DNA of 64,000 nucleotides, taken from positions 1-64,000 of the forward strand of contig CAMUHY010000014.1 in the NCBI GenBank assembly GCA_947088865.1. Reading direction: 5' to 3'. This document shows, piece after piece, positions 42,856-52,321 of this stretch. Numbering within the stretch: position 1 is the first letter of the stretch; every line of letters begins with the position of its first letter. Position numbers and translations under genes: made by a program. The notes beneath the pieces are model-generated. The model saw only the letters and a list, made by a program, of their open reading frames with translations, was not told the origin of the DNA and ran no database searches. This DNA is from an uncultured Eubacterium sp. (GTDB lineage: Bacteria > Bacillota > Clostridia > Lachnospirales > Lachnospiraceae).

Positions 42856-44310
42856 ATGCACGATTATAATATAGAAAGAATGAACTTACTGGAAGAAGCT
42901 CCAACAACCGAGCCAGAACGCCAGTTATACTATGTAGCAAAGTGCCAACAGCACGTTCAAGCATTAGAAAAAAGATTAGGACGTAACGTAAGCTGTTATG
43001 TAGAGACGTTCGGGTGTCAGATGAATGCCAGAGACTCTGAAAAATTACTTGGAATTTTGCAAAAGATTGGCTATAAAGTTGTCGATTCTGAAAATGCAGA
43101 TATAGTTTTATACAACACATGTACTGTACGCGAAAACGCAAATTTAAGAGTATATGGAAGATTGGGACAGCTTCATGTCTTAAAAAAGAAAAATCCACAT
43201 ATGATAATTGGTTTGTGCGGTTGTATGATGCAAGAGTCTGAAGTTGTTGAAAAGATTAAAAAATCTTATAAATTTGTTAATATTATTTTTGGAACTTTTA
43301 ATATATTTAAAATTGCTGAACTTTTATGCAGTTATTTTGATACGAAAAAACAAGTTATTGACATTTGGAATGATACAAAAGAAGTGGTAGAAGAGTTGCC
43401 AACTGCCAGAAAATATCCTTTTAAGTCCGGTGTGAATATTATGTATGGATGCAATAATTTTTGCAGTTATTGCATTGTACCATATGTTAGAGGACGTGAA
43501 AAATCACGCCCACCGATAGAGATTGTAAGAGAAATTGAACGATTAGTTGAAGATGGCGTCAAGGAAGTGATGCTTTTAGGACAAAATGTAAATTCTTATG
43601 GAAAAACATTTGAAGAACCATTTACTTTTGCAATGCTTCTTAAAGAGGTTGAAAAAATTGAAGGGCTAAAACGAATCCGTTTTATGACGCCTCACCCAAA
43701 AGATTTTTCCGATGACTTGCTTGAGGTTATGGAACATTCAGAAAAAATATGTAACCATATTCATTTTCCATTACAATCAGGAAGCAGTAAAATTCTTAAA
43801 ATAATGAATCGAAAATATACAAAAGAACAGTATCTTAACTGGGTGAAAAAAATTCGTGAAAAATTGCCGGATGTATCTTTGACAACCGATATTATTGTGG
43901 GATTTCCTGGTGAGACGGAAGAGGATTTTCAGGATACATTGGACGTTATTAAAAAGGCAAAATTTGATAGCGCCTATACATTTATTTATTCTAAACGAAC
44001 AGGAACGCCTGCTGCCAGCATGGAAGGACAAATTCCAGAATCGGTTGTTAAAGACCGATTTAACCGATTGCTAGAAACGGTTGGGTGTGTATCACATGAA
44101 GTCCATGCAAGATATACAGGACAGACCGTAGATGTTTTAGTTGAATGTGTAAATGCTCAAGATTCTTCACTCGTTACAGGAAGACTTACAAATAATATGT
44201 TGGTTCATTTTCCGGGTGATGCATCGTTGATTGGAAAAATTGTTACCGTAAAATTAACCGAAAGCAAAGGATTTTATTATATTGGCTGTATAGAACAAAA
44301 ATCTGAATAA
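42856..44310 (+). CDS. miaB: tRNA (N6-isopentenyl adenosine(37)-C2)-methylthiotransferase MiaB
   Basis: A 484-residue radical SAM enzyme that adds a methylthio group to i6A37 in tRNA. Three domains: the N-terminal UPF0004 domain (VETFGCQMNARDSEKLLGIL, with two more Cys in NTCTVRENA and GLCGCMMQ), the radical SAM core with Cys199, Cys203 and Cys206 in GCNNFCSYCIVP, and a C-terminal TRAM domain (RYTGQTVDVLVEC). About 45 extra residues precede the UPF0004 domain, as is usual in Clostridia. Its partner MiaA is three genes downstream. Its first 163 bases exist a second time at 38226. Confidence 0.95.
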   Translation: MHDYNIERMNLLEEAPTTEPERQLYYVAKCQQHVQALEKRLGRNVSCYVETFGCQMNARDSEKLLGILQKIGYKVVDSENADIVLYNTCTVRENANLRVYGRLGQLHVLKKKNPHMIIGLCGCMMQESEVVEKIKKSYKFVNIIFGTFNIFKIAELLCSYFDTKKQVIDIWNDTKEVVEELPTARKYPFKSGVNIMYGCNNFCSYCIVPYVRGREKSRPPIEIVREIERLVEDGVKEVMLLGQNVNSYGKTFEEPFTFAMLLKEVEKIEGLKRIRFMTPHPKDFSDDLLEVMEHSEKICNHIHFPLQSGSSKILKIMNRKYTKEQYLNWVKKIREKLPDVSLTTDIIVGFPGETEEDFQDTLDVIKKAKFDSAYTFIYSKRTGTPAASMEGQIPESVVKDRFNRLLETVGCVSHEVHARYTGQTVDVLVECVNAQDSSLVTGRLTNNMLVHFPGDASLIGKIVTVKLTESKGFYYIGCIEQKSE

Positions 44311-44325
44311 TATTTAATACAATCC

Positions 44326-44358
44326 AGAATTTGTGCTGAAGCGTCACAAATTCTATTT
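44326..44358 (+). terminator. Terminator after miaB
   Basis: AGAATTTGTG at 44326-44335 pairs perfectly with CACAAATTCT at 44345-44354, followed by ATTTTATAAAA. Confidence 0.65.
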
Positions 44359-44370
44359 TATAAAAAGCAG

Positions 44371-44440
44371 AATTGAATCTTATCCAGTAAGTCTCCCGCT
44401 TCAATATCATAGAGATATAAGCAGGGGGCTTGTCTGTTTG
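44371..44440 (+). repeat. Dispersed hairpin element, copy E (variant)
   Basis: ATTGAATCTTATCCAGTAAG leads into inner stem CCCGCTT with AAGCAGGG, loop stem ATATC/GATAT and outer AAGTC with GGCTT. It shares the AATATCATAG loop type with copy D and lies between miaB and mutS. Confidence 0.7.
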
Positions 44441-44496
44441 CTCACTAATTCTGTGTATTTTTTTACATATTAAACGCTTCGGAATGGAAGGAAAAA

Positions 44497-47154
44497 ATGA
44501 GTGAATATTCACCAATGATGCAGCATTATTTAAACACGAAAGAAAATTATAAAGATTGTATCTTATTTTACAGACTTGGTGATTTTTATGAGATGTTTTT
44601 TGATGATGCGCTGATTATTTCAAAAGAACTGGAATTGACGCTTACTGGCAAAGACTGCGGACAAAAAGAAAGAGCGCCTATGTGCGGCGTTCCATATCAT
44701 GCGGCGGATTCCTATATTAATAAACTTGTCACCAACGGTCATAAAGTGGCAATTTGTGAACAAGTAGAAGACCCCAAAGAAGCAAAAGGAATTGTTAAGC
44801 GTGAGGTAATTAAAGTAATTACACCCAGCACCAATTTAAATACACAAGCTTTAGATGAGACGAAAAATAACTATTTGTTTAGCATCTATTTTCAAAACAA
44901 ACGATACGGAATATCTATTTGTGATTTTTCAACAGGCGATTATTATATCACAGAGGTTGATAGTGCATCTCTTCTTATTGATGAAATCAATAAATTTATG
45001 CCGTCTGAAATTATTGTCAATGATTATTTTAACGTTAGTGGAATTGATTTGACAATGATTAATGAAAAACTTGGAATTACTATGTCGACACTTGAAAATC
45101 GTTATTTTGATGAAAGAAACTGCAAAACAAAATTAATGGAGCATTTTCATATCGGTTCCATAGATGGTCTTGGAATAAAAGATTATGAAAATGGAACGAT
45201 TGCTGCCGGAGCGCTTCTTACCTATCTGTATGAAACACAAAAAAATAATTTGTCTCATATCGTCTCTATCAAGCCTTATACCACCAATAAATATATGATT
45301 ATAGACAGTTCTTCTAGGCGCAATCTTGAACTCGTTGAAACAATGCGTGAAAAACAAAAAAAAGGCTCTCTTATATGGGTGTTAGACAAGACAAAAACAG
45401 CTATGGGCGCCCGTACTTTAAGAACAATGGTGGAACAGCCTTTGATGAGTAAAATAGATATCAATGAACGATTAGATATTATTGAAGAATTAAATCAGCA
45501 TCAAATTGACAGAGATGAATTGAGAGAATATCTAAATTCGATATATGATTTAGAGCGATTAATGGCAAAAATCAGTTGTAAAAGTGCTAATCCAAGAGAT
45601 TTGATTTCTTTTAGAAATTCATTGCAGATGCTTCCATATATTAAGCATATTATTGAGGGATTACATTCTAAACTGCTTTTAGAATACAATGAACAACTTG
45701 ATGATTTGTCGGATTTATATGAATATATTAATTTATCAATTGTAGAAGAACCACCTATTGCTATTCGAGAAGGCGGGATTATCAAAGAAGGATTTTCAAA
45801 AGAAGCCGATACTTTTAGAAAAGCAAAAACAGATGGAAGGCAATGGCTTGCTGATTTAGAAGCAAAAGAACGCGAAAATACTGGTATTAAAAATTTAAAG
45901 ATAAAATATAATAAAGTTTTTGGATATTATCTTGAAGTGACCAATTCTTTTAAAAATCTTGTCCCTGATACATGGACAAGAAAACAGACATTAACCAATG
46001 CAGAACGCTATACAACAGATGAATTAAAGACATTGGAAGAAATGATACTTGGCGCTGAAGATAAATTAAACAATCTTGAATTTGAATTATTTTGTAAGGT
46101 AAGAGATACCATTGCCAAAGAAGTTTTGCGAATCCAAAAAACAGCAAAAGCAATTGCAATGATTGATGCATTTGCCACACTTTCTGTTGTGGCTGTACAA
46201 AATCATTATGTGCGCCCCAAAATTAATGAAAAGGGGATTATTGAAATAAAAGGCGGCAGACATCCTGTTGTAGAAAAGATGATTAACAATGAGATGTTTA
46301 TTGCAAATGATACACTGTTAAATAATAACAATAATCGAATCTCCATTATTACTGGTCCAAACATGGCTGGAAAATCAACTTATATGAGACAAGTCGCACT
46401 TATTGTATTGATGGCTCAAATTGGCAGTTTTGTGCCTGCTGATTTTGCTAACATAGGGATTGTTGACCGAATATTTACCCGAGTGGGCGCTTCGGATGAT
46501 TTGGCTTCTGGACAGTCTACTTTTATGGTAGAAATGACGGAAGTTGCCAATATATTGCGCAATGCTACCCGAAACAGTTTAATTATTCTTGATGAGATAG
46601 GTCGCGGAACAAGTACATTTGATGGATTAAGTATTGCTTGGGCAGTTGTCGAATATATCGCCAACATCAAAATACTTGGCGCAAAAACACTGTTTGCAAC
46701 ACATTACCATGAATTGACCGAATTTGAAGGAACAGTAGAAGGTGTACATAATTATTGTATTGCCGTCAAAGAAAATGGAGATGATATTGTATTTTTGCGA
46801 AAAATTGTAAAAGGCGGCGCTGACAAAAGCTATGGCATACAAGTGGCAAAACTTGCAGGTGTTCCCGATATGGTTATTGACCGAGCAAAAGAATTGGTAT
46901 TAGAATTAAGCGATGCAGATATATCGCAGAAGGCAAAAGATATTGCACAGTATTCTAAAACAGCACAAAAGCTTGATTCACAGTATCACAAAGAAGATGA
47001 ACTTGAGGTAAAACAAATGTCCTTATTTGACACCGTAAGTGACAGTGATATTATTGAGGAAATAAAGCATATTGATATAGGACGTATGACGCCGATTGAT
47101 GCATTAAATACATTATATAAATTGCAGGGAAAAATTGTAAATCGGTGGAAATAA
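44497..47154 (+). CDS. mutS: DNA mismatch repair protein MutS
   Basis: An 885-residue MutS. The mismatch-contact motif appears in the N-terminal domain (FYRLGDFYEMFFDDA, with Phe-x-Glu as FYEMF). The ATPase domain has Walker A GPNMAGKS (residues 620-627), LVEMTEVANILRNAT-type signature and Walker B LIILDEIGRGTSTFDGLSIA. Near the C-terminus VKQMSLFD contains a QMSLF motif that fits beta-clamp binding. Start after TGGAAGG. mutL follows 43 bases later; the two are likely co-transcribed. Confidence 0.97.
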   Translation: MSEYSPMMQHYLNTKENYKDCILFYRLGDFYEMFFDDALIISKELELTLTGKDCGQKERAPMCGVPYHAADSYINKLVTNGHKVAICEQVEDPKEAKGIVKREVIKVITPSTNLNTQALDETKNNYLFSIYFQNKRYGISICDFSTGDYYITEVDSASLLIDEINKFMPSEIIVNDYFNVSGIDLTMINEKLGITMSTLENRYFDERNCKTKLMEHFHIGSIDGLGIKDYENGTIAAGALLTYLYETQKNNLSHIVSIKPYTTNKYMIIDSSSRRNLELVETMREKQKKGSLIWVLDKTKTAMGARTLRTMVEQPLMSKIDINERLDIIEELNQHQIDRDELREYLNSIYDLERLMAKISCKSANPRDLISFRNSLQMLPYIKHIIEGLHSKLLLEYNEQLDDLSDLYEYINLSIVEEPPIAIREGGIIKEGFSKEADTFRKAKTDGRQWLADLEAKERENTGIKNLKIKYNKVFGYYLEVTNSFKNLVPDTWTRKQTLTNAERYTTDELKTLEEMILGAEDKLNNLEFELFCKVRDTIAKEVLRIQKTAKAIAMIDAFATLSVVAVQNHYVRPKINEKGIIEIKGGRHPVVEKMINNEMFIANDTLLNNNNNRISIITGPNMAGKSTYMRQVALIVLMAQIGSFVPADFANIGIVDRIFTRVGASDDLASGQSTFMVEMTEVANILRNATRNSLIILDEIGRGTSTFDGLSIAWAVVEYIANIKILGAKTLFATHYHELTEFEGTVEGVHNYCIAVKENGDDIVFLRKIVKGGADKSYGIQVAKLAGVPDMVIDRAKELVLELSDADISQKAKDIAQYSKTAQKLDSQYHKEDELEVKQMSLFDTVSDSDIIEEIKHIDIGRMTPIDALNTLYKLQGKIVNRWK

Positions 47155-47197
47155 AATTCTATGTTCCTAAAAATCAGTTGCAGTGTGGAGGCTAAAA

Positions 47198-49099
47198 ATG
47201 ATAGAAATACTCAGTCAAGATACCATTAATAAAATAGCTGCCGGCGAAGTGATAGACCGACCATCTTCCGTTGTAAAAGAATTGGTGGAAAATGCTATCG
47301 ATGCCAACGCCACTGCAATTACAATTGAGATTAAAGAGGGCGGTATCTCATTTATACGAATTACAGACAATGGCACAGGTATTCATGGAGATGAGATAAA
47401 AACTGCTTTTTTGCGTCATGCTACCAGTAAAATTAAGCGTATTGAAGACCTTGTTAGTGTCTCCTCACTTGGTTTTCGAGGAGAAGCTCTGTCAAGTATT
47501 GCAGCTATATCACAAGTTGAATTGATTACAAAACAACAGCATAGTATAACGGGTTACCGATATGTGATGGAAGGCGGTATAGAGCAATGTTTTGAAGAAG
47601 TTGGCGTTCCGGATGGAACTACTTTTATTGTAAAAAATTTATTTTACAATACGCCTGTGCGAAGAAAATTTTTAAAATCCGCCCAGACTGAAGCAGGCTA
47701 TGTTAGCTCATTAGTGGAACATCTTGCACTGTCTCACCCAGACATTTCTTTTCGATTTATAAGCAATAATCAAAATAAGCTGCATACGGCTGGCAATATG
47801 AATCTTAAAGATATTATATATGAAATTTATGGTCGGGAGATAACTAGGAATTTATTGGATATAAACGGGAAGACACAAGATATTTCAATCAATGGATATA
47901 TTGGCAGACCTGCTATATGCAGAGGAAACCGGTCGTATGAAAATTATTTTATCAATGGACGATATATAAAAAATAGTATGGTAACAAAAGCGATAGAGGA
48001 AGCTTATAAAGGCTATATGATGCCTCATAATTATCCATTTACCGCTATTCATTTTGAGATGAATCCATTAATTATGGATGTCAATGTACATCCTGCTAAA
48101 ATGGAACTGCGCTTTACACAGAGTGATTACGTATATCATTTTGTGTTTGATACAATAAGAAACCTATTAAGAAATGCTGAATTAGCAGTAGAAACACAAC
48201 TTCCTTTAAATAAAAATATATTGTCAGAAACAACCGATAATAATTTATCAAAATCGGTTTATCCGACACACTCATTTGAATCATTTAACAATATAAAAAA
48301 TTTAAATGTACAAAACAGTTTAAATGACATACCAGATTTAGAAAAGAATTTTAATGTAAATGAATCAAAAAAGGAAGCACCAAAGAAAACACGATTTCCA
48401 GAACCTTTTGAAATAAATCGCTCTAATGAGATGATACAAGAAGATACTAAAGAATATAAAAGAAAACAGGACAAGGATGAACAATTATCTTTATTTGAGA
48501 ATCCATTACTAAAGGCACAGAAAGAGTCGGATTATAAAATAATCGGTCAACTATTTGAAACGTATTGGCTGATTGAATATGAAGATAAATTTTATATGAT
48601 GGACCAACATGCTGCCCATGAAAAAGTGATATATGAACGATATATTCGTCGTTTACAAGAAAAGACAATCGATTGTCAAATGATTGCACCGCCTATTATT
48701 ATTGAACTTAGTATGCGCCAAGAGCAATCACTAAACGATAATATGGATGTTTTTCAAAAAATAGGTTTTGAGATTGAAGCTTTTGGCGGCAAATCTTATA
48801 AAATTACAGGTATTCCTGCGGATTTGCCTAATATTGATTTAAATCAACTGTTTATTGATATTTTAGACAGCATTGGAAAAGACAATCCGCTGGTTCTTGA
48901 TATCGTTACACAGCGTGTGGCAACAATGGCATGTAAGGCAGCCGTAAAGGGCAATAATCGACTGTCCGAAAAAGAGGCAAAACAATTAATTGGTGAATTG
49001 ATGCAAGCTGAAAATCCTTACAATTGTCCTCACGGCAGACCAACCCTTCTTGTAATGTCAAAATATGAGGTAGAAAGGAAATTTAAACGACTCGTTTAA
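47198..49099 (+). CDS. mutL: DNA mismatch repair protein MutL
   Basis: A 633-residue MutL. The N-terminal GHKL ATPase has KIAAGEVIDRPSSVVKELVE, NAIDANA, ITDNGTGI and GFRGEALSSIA. The C-terminal domain has the metal-dependent nicking motif DQHAAHEKVIYE (Asp469 on), ACKAAVKGN and CPHGRPT, so this MutL is an endonuclease, as in bacteria without MutH. The linker holds QLSLFENP, a clamp-binding-like motif matching the one in MutS. ATG 47198 follows GTGGAGG; an in-frame ATG at 47183 is upstream of that site. Confidence 0.97.
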   Translation: MIEILSQDTINKIAAGEVIDRPSSVVKELVENAIDANATAITIEIKEGGISFIRITDNGTGIHGDEIKTAFLRHATSKIKRIEDLVSVSSLGFRGEALSSIAAISQVELITKQQHSITGYRYVMEGGIEQCFEEVGVPDGTTFIVKNLFYNTPVRRKFLKSAQTEAGYVSSLVEHLALSHPDISFRFISNNQNKLHTAGNMNLKDIIYEIYGREITRNLLDINGKTQDISINGYIGRPAICRGNRSYENYFINGRYIKNSMVTKAIEEAYKGYMMPHNYPFTAIHFEMNPLIMDVNVHPAKMELRFTQSDYVYHFVFDTIRNLLRNAELAVETQLPLNKNILSETTDNNLSKSVYPTHSFESFNNIKNLNVQNSLNDIPDLEKNFNVNESKKEAPKKTRFPEPFEINRSNEMIQEDTKEYKRKQDKDEQLSLFENPLLKAQKESDYKIIGQLFETYWLIEYEDKFYMMDQHAAHEKVIYERYIRRLQEKTIDCQMIAPPIIIELSMRQEQSLNDNMDVFQKIGFEIEAFGGKSYKITGIPADLPNIDLNQLFIDILDSIGKDNPLVLDIVTQRVATMACKAAVKGNNRLSEKEAKQLIGELMQAENPYNCPHGRPTLLVMSKYEVERKFKRLV

Positions 49100-49106
49100 A
49101 CATATT

Positions 49107-50090
49107 ATGAAAAATATTATTATTCTAACTGGTCCAACAGCCGTTGGAAAAACAGAACTTTCCATTCAACTGGCAAAAAGGGTTGGAGCGGAAATAATAA
49201 GCGCAGATTCCATGCAAGTATATAAGGGTATGGACATTGGAACAGCAAAGATAACAAAAGAGGAGATGTGTGATGTCAATCACTATTTGATTGATATATT
49301 ATCGCCTAATCAAGCCTTTGATGTTGTGCAGTTTCAAACCTTAGCAAAAAAAGCTATCAACCAAATCTATCAAAATGGACATATTCCAATGATTGTTGGC
49401 GGCACAGGATTTTATATACAGTCTGTATTGTATGATATTGATTTTAGCAAAAGTATATCTGATAGTGAATTTGAAAATAAAGCAACGATTGATGAAGAAT
49501 ATCGCAAGTCTTTATATAATATTGCACAAACGGAGGGAAATGTTGTTTTGCATCGTATGCTGGCAGAGGTGGACAAAGAGTCTGCCAAACATATACATCC
49601 TAATAATGTGAAACGTGTTATCCGAGCATTGGAATATTTTAAAGAAACAGGCAGTAAAATATCAGCTCATAATGAAACACAGCGGCAAAAAGAATCCCCT
49701 TATAATTTTGCCTATTTTGTATTAAATGATGACCGCCAAAAACTTTATAAAAAAATTGATACAAGAGTGGAAATGATGTTTCAAAAAGGACTTGTCGATG
49801 AGACCAAAAAATTGATAGACAGCGGTTTAAAAAAAGAGAGTACTGCAATGAGTGGTATTGGATATAAGGAATTATTTGATTACCATGAAGGAAAAGCCTC
49901 TTTAGAACAAACTATCGAATTAATAAAGCAAAATACAAGGCATTTTGCAAAAAGACAGATTACTTGGTTTAAAAGAGAACGTGATGTATTGTGGATAAAT
50001 TATCCGGAATATGATTATTCAAAAGAAAAAATACTAAAAGCTATGCTTGAAAAATTACAGGAAAGGAATATTATAAACGAAAATGGATAA
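49107..50090 (+). CDS. miaA: tRNA dimethylallyltransferase MiaA
   Basis: A 327-residue enzyme that adds dimethylallyl to A37 of tRNAs, making the substrate of MiaB. Marks: Walker A GPTAVGKT (8-15), ISADSMQVYKGMDIGTAK, HYLIDILSP, PMIVGGTGFYIQSVLYD, and the C-terminal FAKRQITWFKRE. It starts seven bases after mutL with its ribosome site inside the mutL end (GAAAGGAAA is rather far), so translation may be coupled. It overlaps the next gene by eight bases. Confidence 0.95.
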   Translation: MKNIIILTGPTAVGKTELSIQLAKRVGAEIISADSMQVYKGMDIGTAKITKEEMCDVNHYLIDILSPNQAFDVVQFQTLAKKAINQIYQNGHIPMIVGGTGFYIQSVLYDIDFSKSISDSEFENKATIDEEYRKSLYNIAQTEGNVVLHRMLAEVDKESAKHIHPNNVKRVIRALEYFKETGSKISAHNETQRQKESPYNFAYFVLNDDRQKLYKKIDTRVEMMFQKGLVDETKKLIDSGLKKESTAMSGIGYKELFDYHEGKASLEQTIELIKQNTRHFAKRQITWFKRERDVLWINYPEYDYSKEKILKAMLEKLQERNIINENG

Positions 50091-51375
50091 TATAAATTGT
50101 ACAGAAAGTCTATATAAAGATTTAGGTATCTCAGAACCTGTGTATTCCTTTTGCAGCAAGATACTTATTGAATTGACAAAACGATTTGAAGAGATTGATA
50201 AAATTTCGGAATACAATCAATTAAAAGTACTTCATGCTATGCAAAAAAACAGAGTTGCCCAGATGCATTTAAATGGAACAAGTGGCTATGGATATAATGA
50301 TGATGGCAGAGACACGCTGGAAAAAATATATGCAGATATTTTTAAAACACAAGATGCTTTAGTAAGACCACAAATTATGTGTGGAACACATGCTTTAAAT
50401 GTTGCGTTATCTGCAAACTTAAGACCAAACGATGAATTGCTTTCACCAGTTGGCAAGCCTTATGATACGATGGACGAGATTATTGGAATCCGTCCCTCAA
50501 AGGGCAGTCTTGCCGAATATGGCGTAACTTACAGACAAGTTGATTTAAAAGAAAATGGTGATTTTGACTATGAGGGAATAAAAAATGCAGTCAATGAACG
50601 GACAAAACTGGTGACTATCCAGCGTTCTAAAGGATATGCCAACAGACCAACACTGTCCGTTGCCAAAATAGGTGAACTAATTTCTTTTATCAAAAATATT
50701 AAATCCGATGTGATATGTATGGTTGACAATTGTTATGGTGAATTTGTTGAATTGACAGAACCTTGCGAAGTTGGCGCTGATTTAGTCGTGGGGTCTCTTA
50801 TTAAAAATCCTGGCGGCGGACTTGCTCCTTGCGGCGGTTATATTGCAGGAAAAAAAGAATATGTTGAACAGGCTGCTTATCGATTGTCTTCTCCGGGACT
50901 TGGCAAGGAAGTTGGCGCTACATTAGGAGTCAATCCAAGTTTTTATCAGGGCTTGTTTTTGGCGCCTACCGTTACAGCAGGAGCGCTTAAAGGCGCTATA
51001 TTTGCCGCAAATGTCTATGAGCGATTAGGTTTTCAAGTTATTCCTGACAGTAAGGAGAGCAGACATGATATTATACAGGCAGTAGAATTAGGCTCAAAAG
51101 AGGGATTGATTGCATTTTGCAAAGGCATTCAAGCTGCTGCCCCCGTAGACAGTTTTGTGACACCAGAACCTTGGCCAATGCCTGGATATGATTGTGATGT
51201 CATTATGGCAGCGGGTGCATTTGTTCAAGGTTCATCGATTGAATTGTCGGCTGACGGTCCTTTGAAAGAACCTTTTACTGTATTTTTTCAAGGCGGCTTA
51301 ACATGGTATCATGCTAAATATGGTATTATAATGAGTCTTCAAAAAATGTTTGAACAAGGACTTATAAAGATATAA
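50083..51375 (+). CDS. Methionine gamma-lyase family PLP enzyme (YnbB/aluminium-resistance type)
   Basis: A 430-residue fold-type I PLP enzyme of the Cys/Met metabolism group, the family annotated as aluminium-resistance protein or YnbB. Typical stretches: NRVAQMHLNGTSGYGYNDDG, QIMCGTHALNVALSANLRP, YRQVDLKENGDFDYEGI, MVDNCYGEFVE and GSLIKNPGGGLAPCGGYIAG with the PLP Lys. The exact substrate is not established. It usually follows miaA in Clostridia, as here, with an eight-base overlap. Confidence 0.88.
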   Translation: MDNINCTESLYKDLGISEPVYSFCSKILIELTKRFEEIDKISEYNQLKVLHAMQKNRVAQMHLNGTSGYGYNDDGRDTLEKIYADIFKTQDALVRPQIMCGTHALNVALSANLRPNDELLSPVGKPYDTMDEIIGIRPSKGSLAEYGVTYRQVDLKENGDFDYEGIKNAVNERTKLVTIQRSKGYANRPTLSVAKIGELISFIKNIKSDVICMVDNCYGEFVELTEPCEVGADLVVGSLIKNPGGGLAPCGGYIAGKKEYVEQAAYRLSSPGLGKEVGATLGVNPSFYQGLFLAPTVTAGALKGAIFAANVYERLGFQVIPDSKESRHDIIQAVELGSKEGLIAFCKGIQAAAPVDSFVTPEPWPMPGYDCDVIMAAGAFVQGSSIELSADGPLKEPFTVFFQGGLTWYHAKYGIIMSLQKMFEQGLIKI

Positions 51376-51501
51376 ACGATTTATTGTATTAGAATAAATG
51401 TTCATATAACTATTGTAAATCATTTGATAATGAATCCTGAATTTTTTTACGAAATGTCGAAAAAACGTATATTATAGCATAAATTTATAATAAAATCTTT
51501 C

Positions 51502-51530
51502 TATACATAATATGGAAAATATGCTATAAT
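51502..51530 (+). promoter_or_regulatory. Candidate promoter of radC and the mre genes
   Basis: TATACA at 51502-51507, 17-base spacer, TATAAT at 51525-51530. It would start transcription near 51537, before radC at 51579. Confidence 0.5.
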
Positions 51531-51578
51531 CCAAACAGCTATGCTTGTACAATATCCGCCTTGAACAGAAAGGATTGT

Positions 51579-52301
51579 ATGGAGTTTAATAAAAACGCAG
51601 CAATACACCTAAATACAGCAGAAAATGAGACAAGACCTTATGAGCGATGTATGTCTTTAGGTGCAGCGTCTTTAAGCGATGCACAGCTTTTAGCAGCAAT
51701 TTTAAGAACAGGAACAACAGGAATGGACGCAACCGAGTTGGCTTTAAAAGTGATGGGACTTTGTAAGGATGGCATCAATGATAGAGATAATTCATTGCTT
51801 GAACTTACGCGTTTGTCTATTCCTCAACTGATGCGCATTAAAGGAATTGGCAAAGTAAAGGCGATTCAAATTCAATGTATCTGTGAATTATCCAGACGCA
51901 TTGCAAAGCAGACTGCCGCAAAAAATCTTGATTTTTCGTCTTCTGATTCCATTGCAGCTTACTATATGCAGGATTTGCGTAATTTAGACAGAGAACATTT
52001 GATTCTGGCAATGCTTGACAACAAATGTTGTTTAATACATGATTGCATCATTTCAATTGGCACTGTAAATGCTTCACTGGTAAATCCCAGAGAAATATTT
52101 ACACAGGCATTACGATATGGAGCTGTGTCCATCGTTATGCTGCACAATCATCCAAGCGGTGATGTCACACCAAGCAGAAATGATATTATTGTTACAGGAC
52201 GAGTAAAAGAAGCCGGTGATATCTTGGGAATAAGACTTATAGACCATATCATAATTGGAAATAATACATTTACAAGTCTAAAAGAAAAAGAATATATATA
52301 A
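51579..52301 (+). CDS. radC: RadC family JAB-domain protein
   Basis: A 240-residue RadC. An N-terminal helix-hairpin-helix region (LMRIKGIGKVKAIQIQCICE) is followed by the JAB/MPN metalloprotease-like domain with the metal motif MLHNHPSGDVTPSRND and an upstream Glu in REHLILAMLD. The function is not settled; older radiation-repair claims are doubtful. It stands directly before mreB, as in Bacillus and Clostridia. ATG 51579 follows AAAGGA. Confidence 0.93.
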   Translation: MEFNKNAAIHLNTAENETRPYERCMSLGAASLSDAQLLAAILRTGTTGMDATELALKVMGLCKDGINDRDNSLLELTRLSIPQLMRIKGIGKVKAIQIQCICELSRRIAKQTAAKNLDFSSSDSIAAYYMQDLRNLDREHLILAMLDNKCCLIHDCIISIGTVNASLVNPREIFTQALRYGAVSIVMLHNHPSGDVTPSRNDIIVTGRVKEAGDILGIRLIDHIIIGNNTFTSLKEKEYI

Positions 52302-52321
52302 AACGAAAGGAGTCCACGCCG

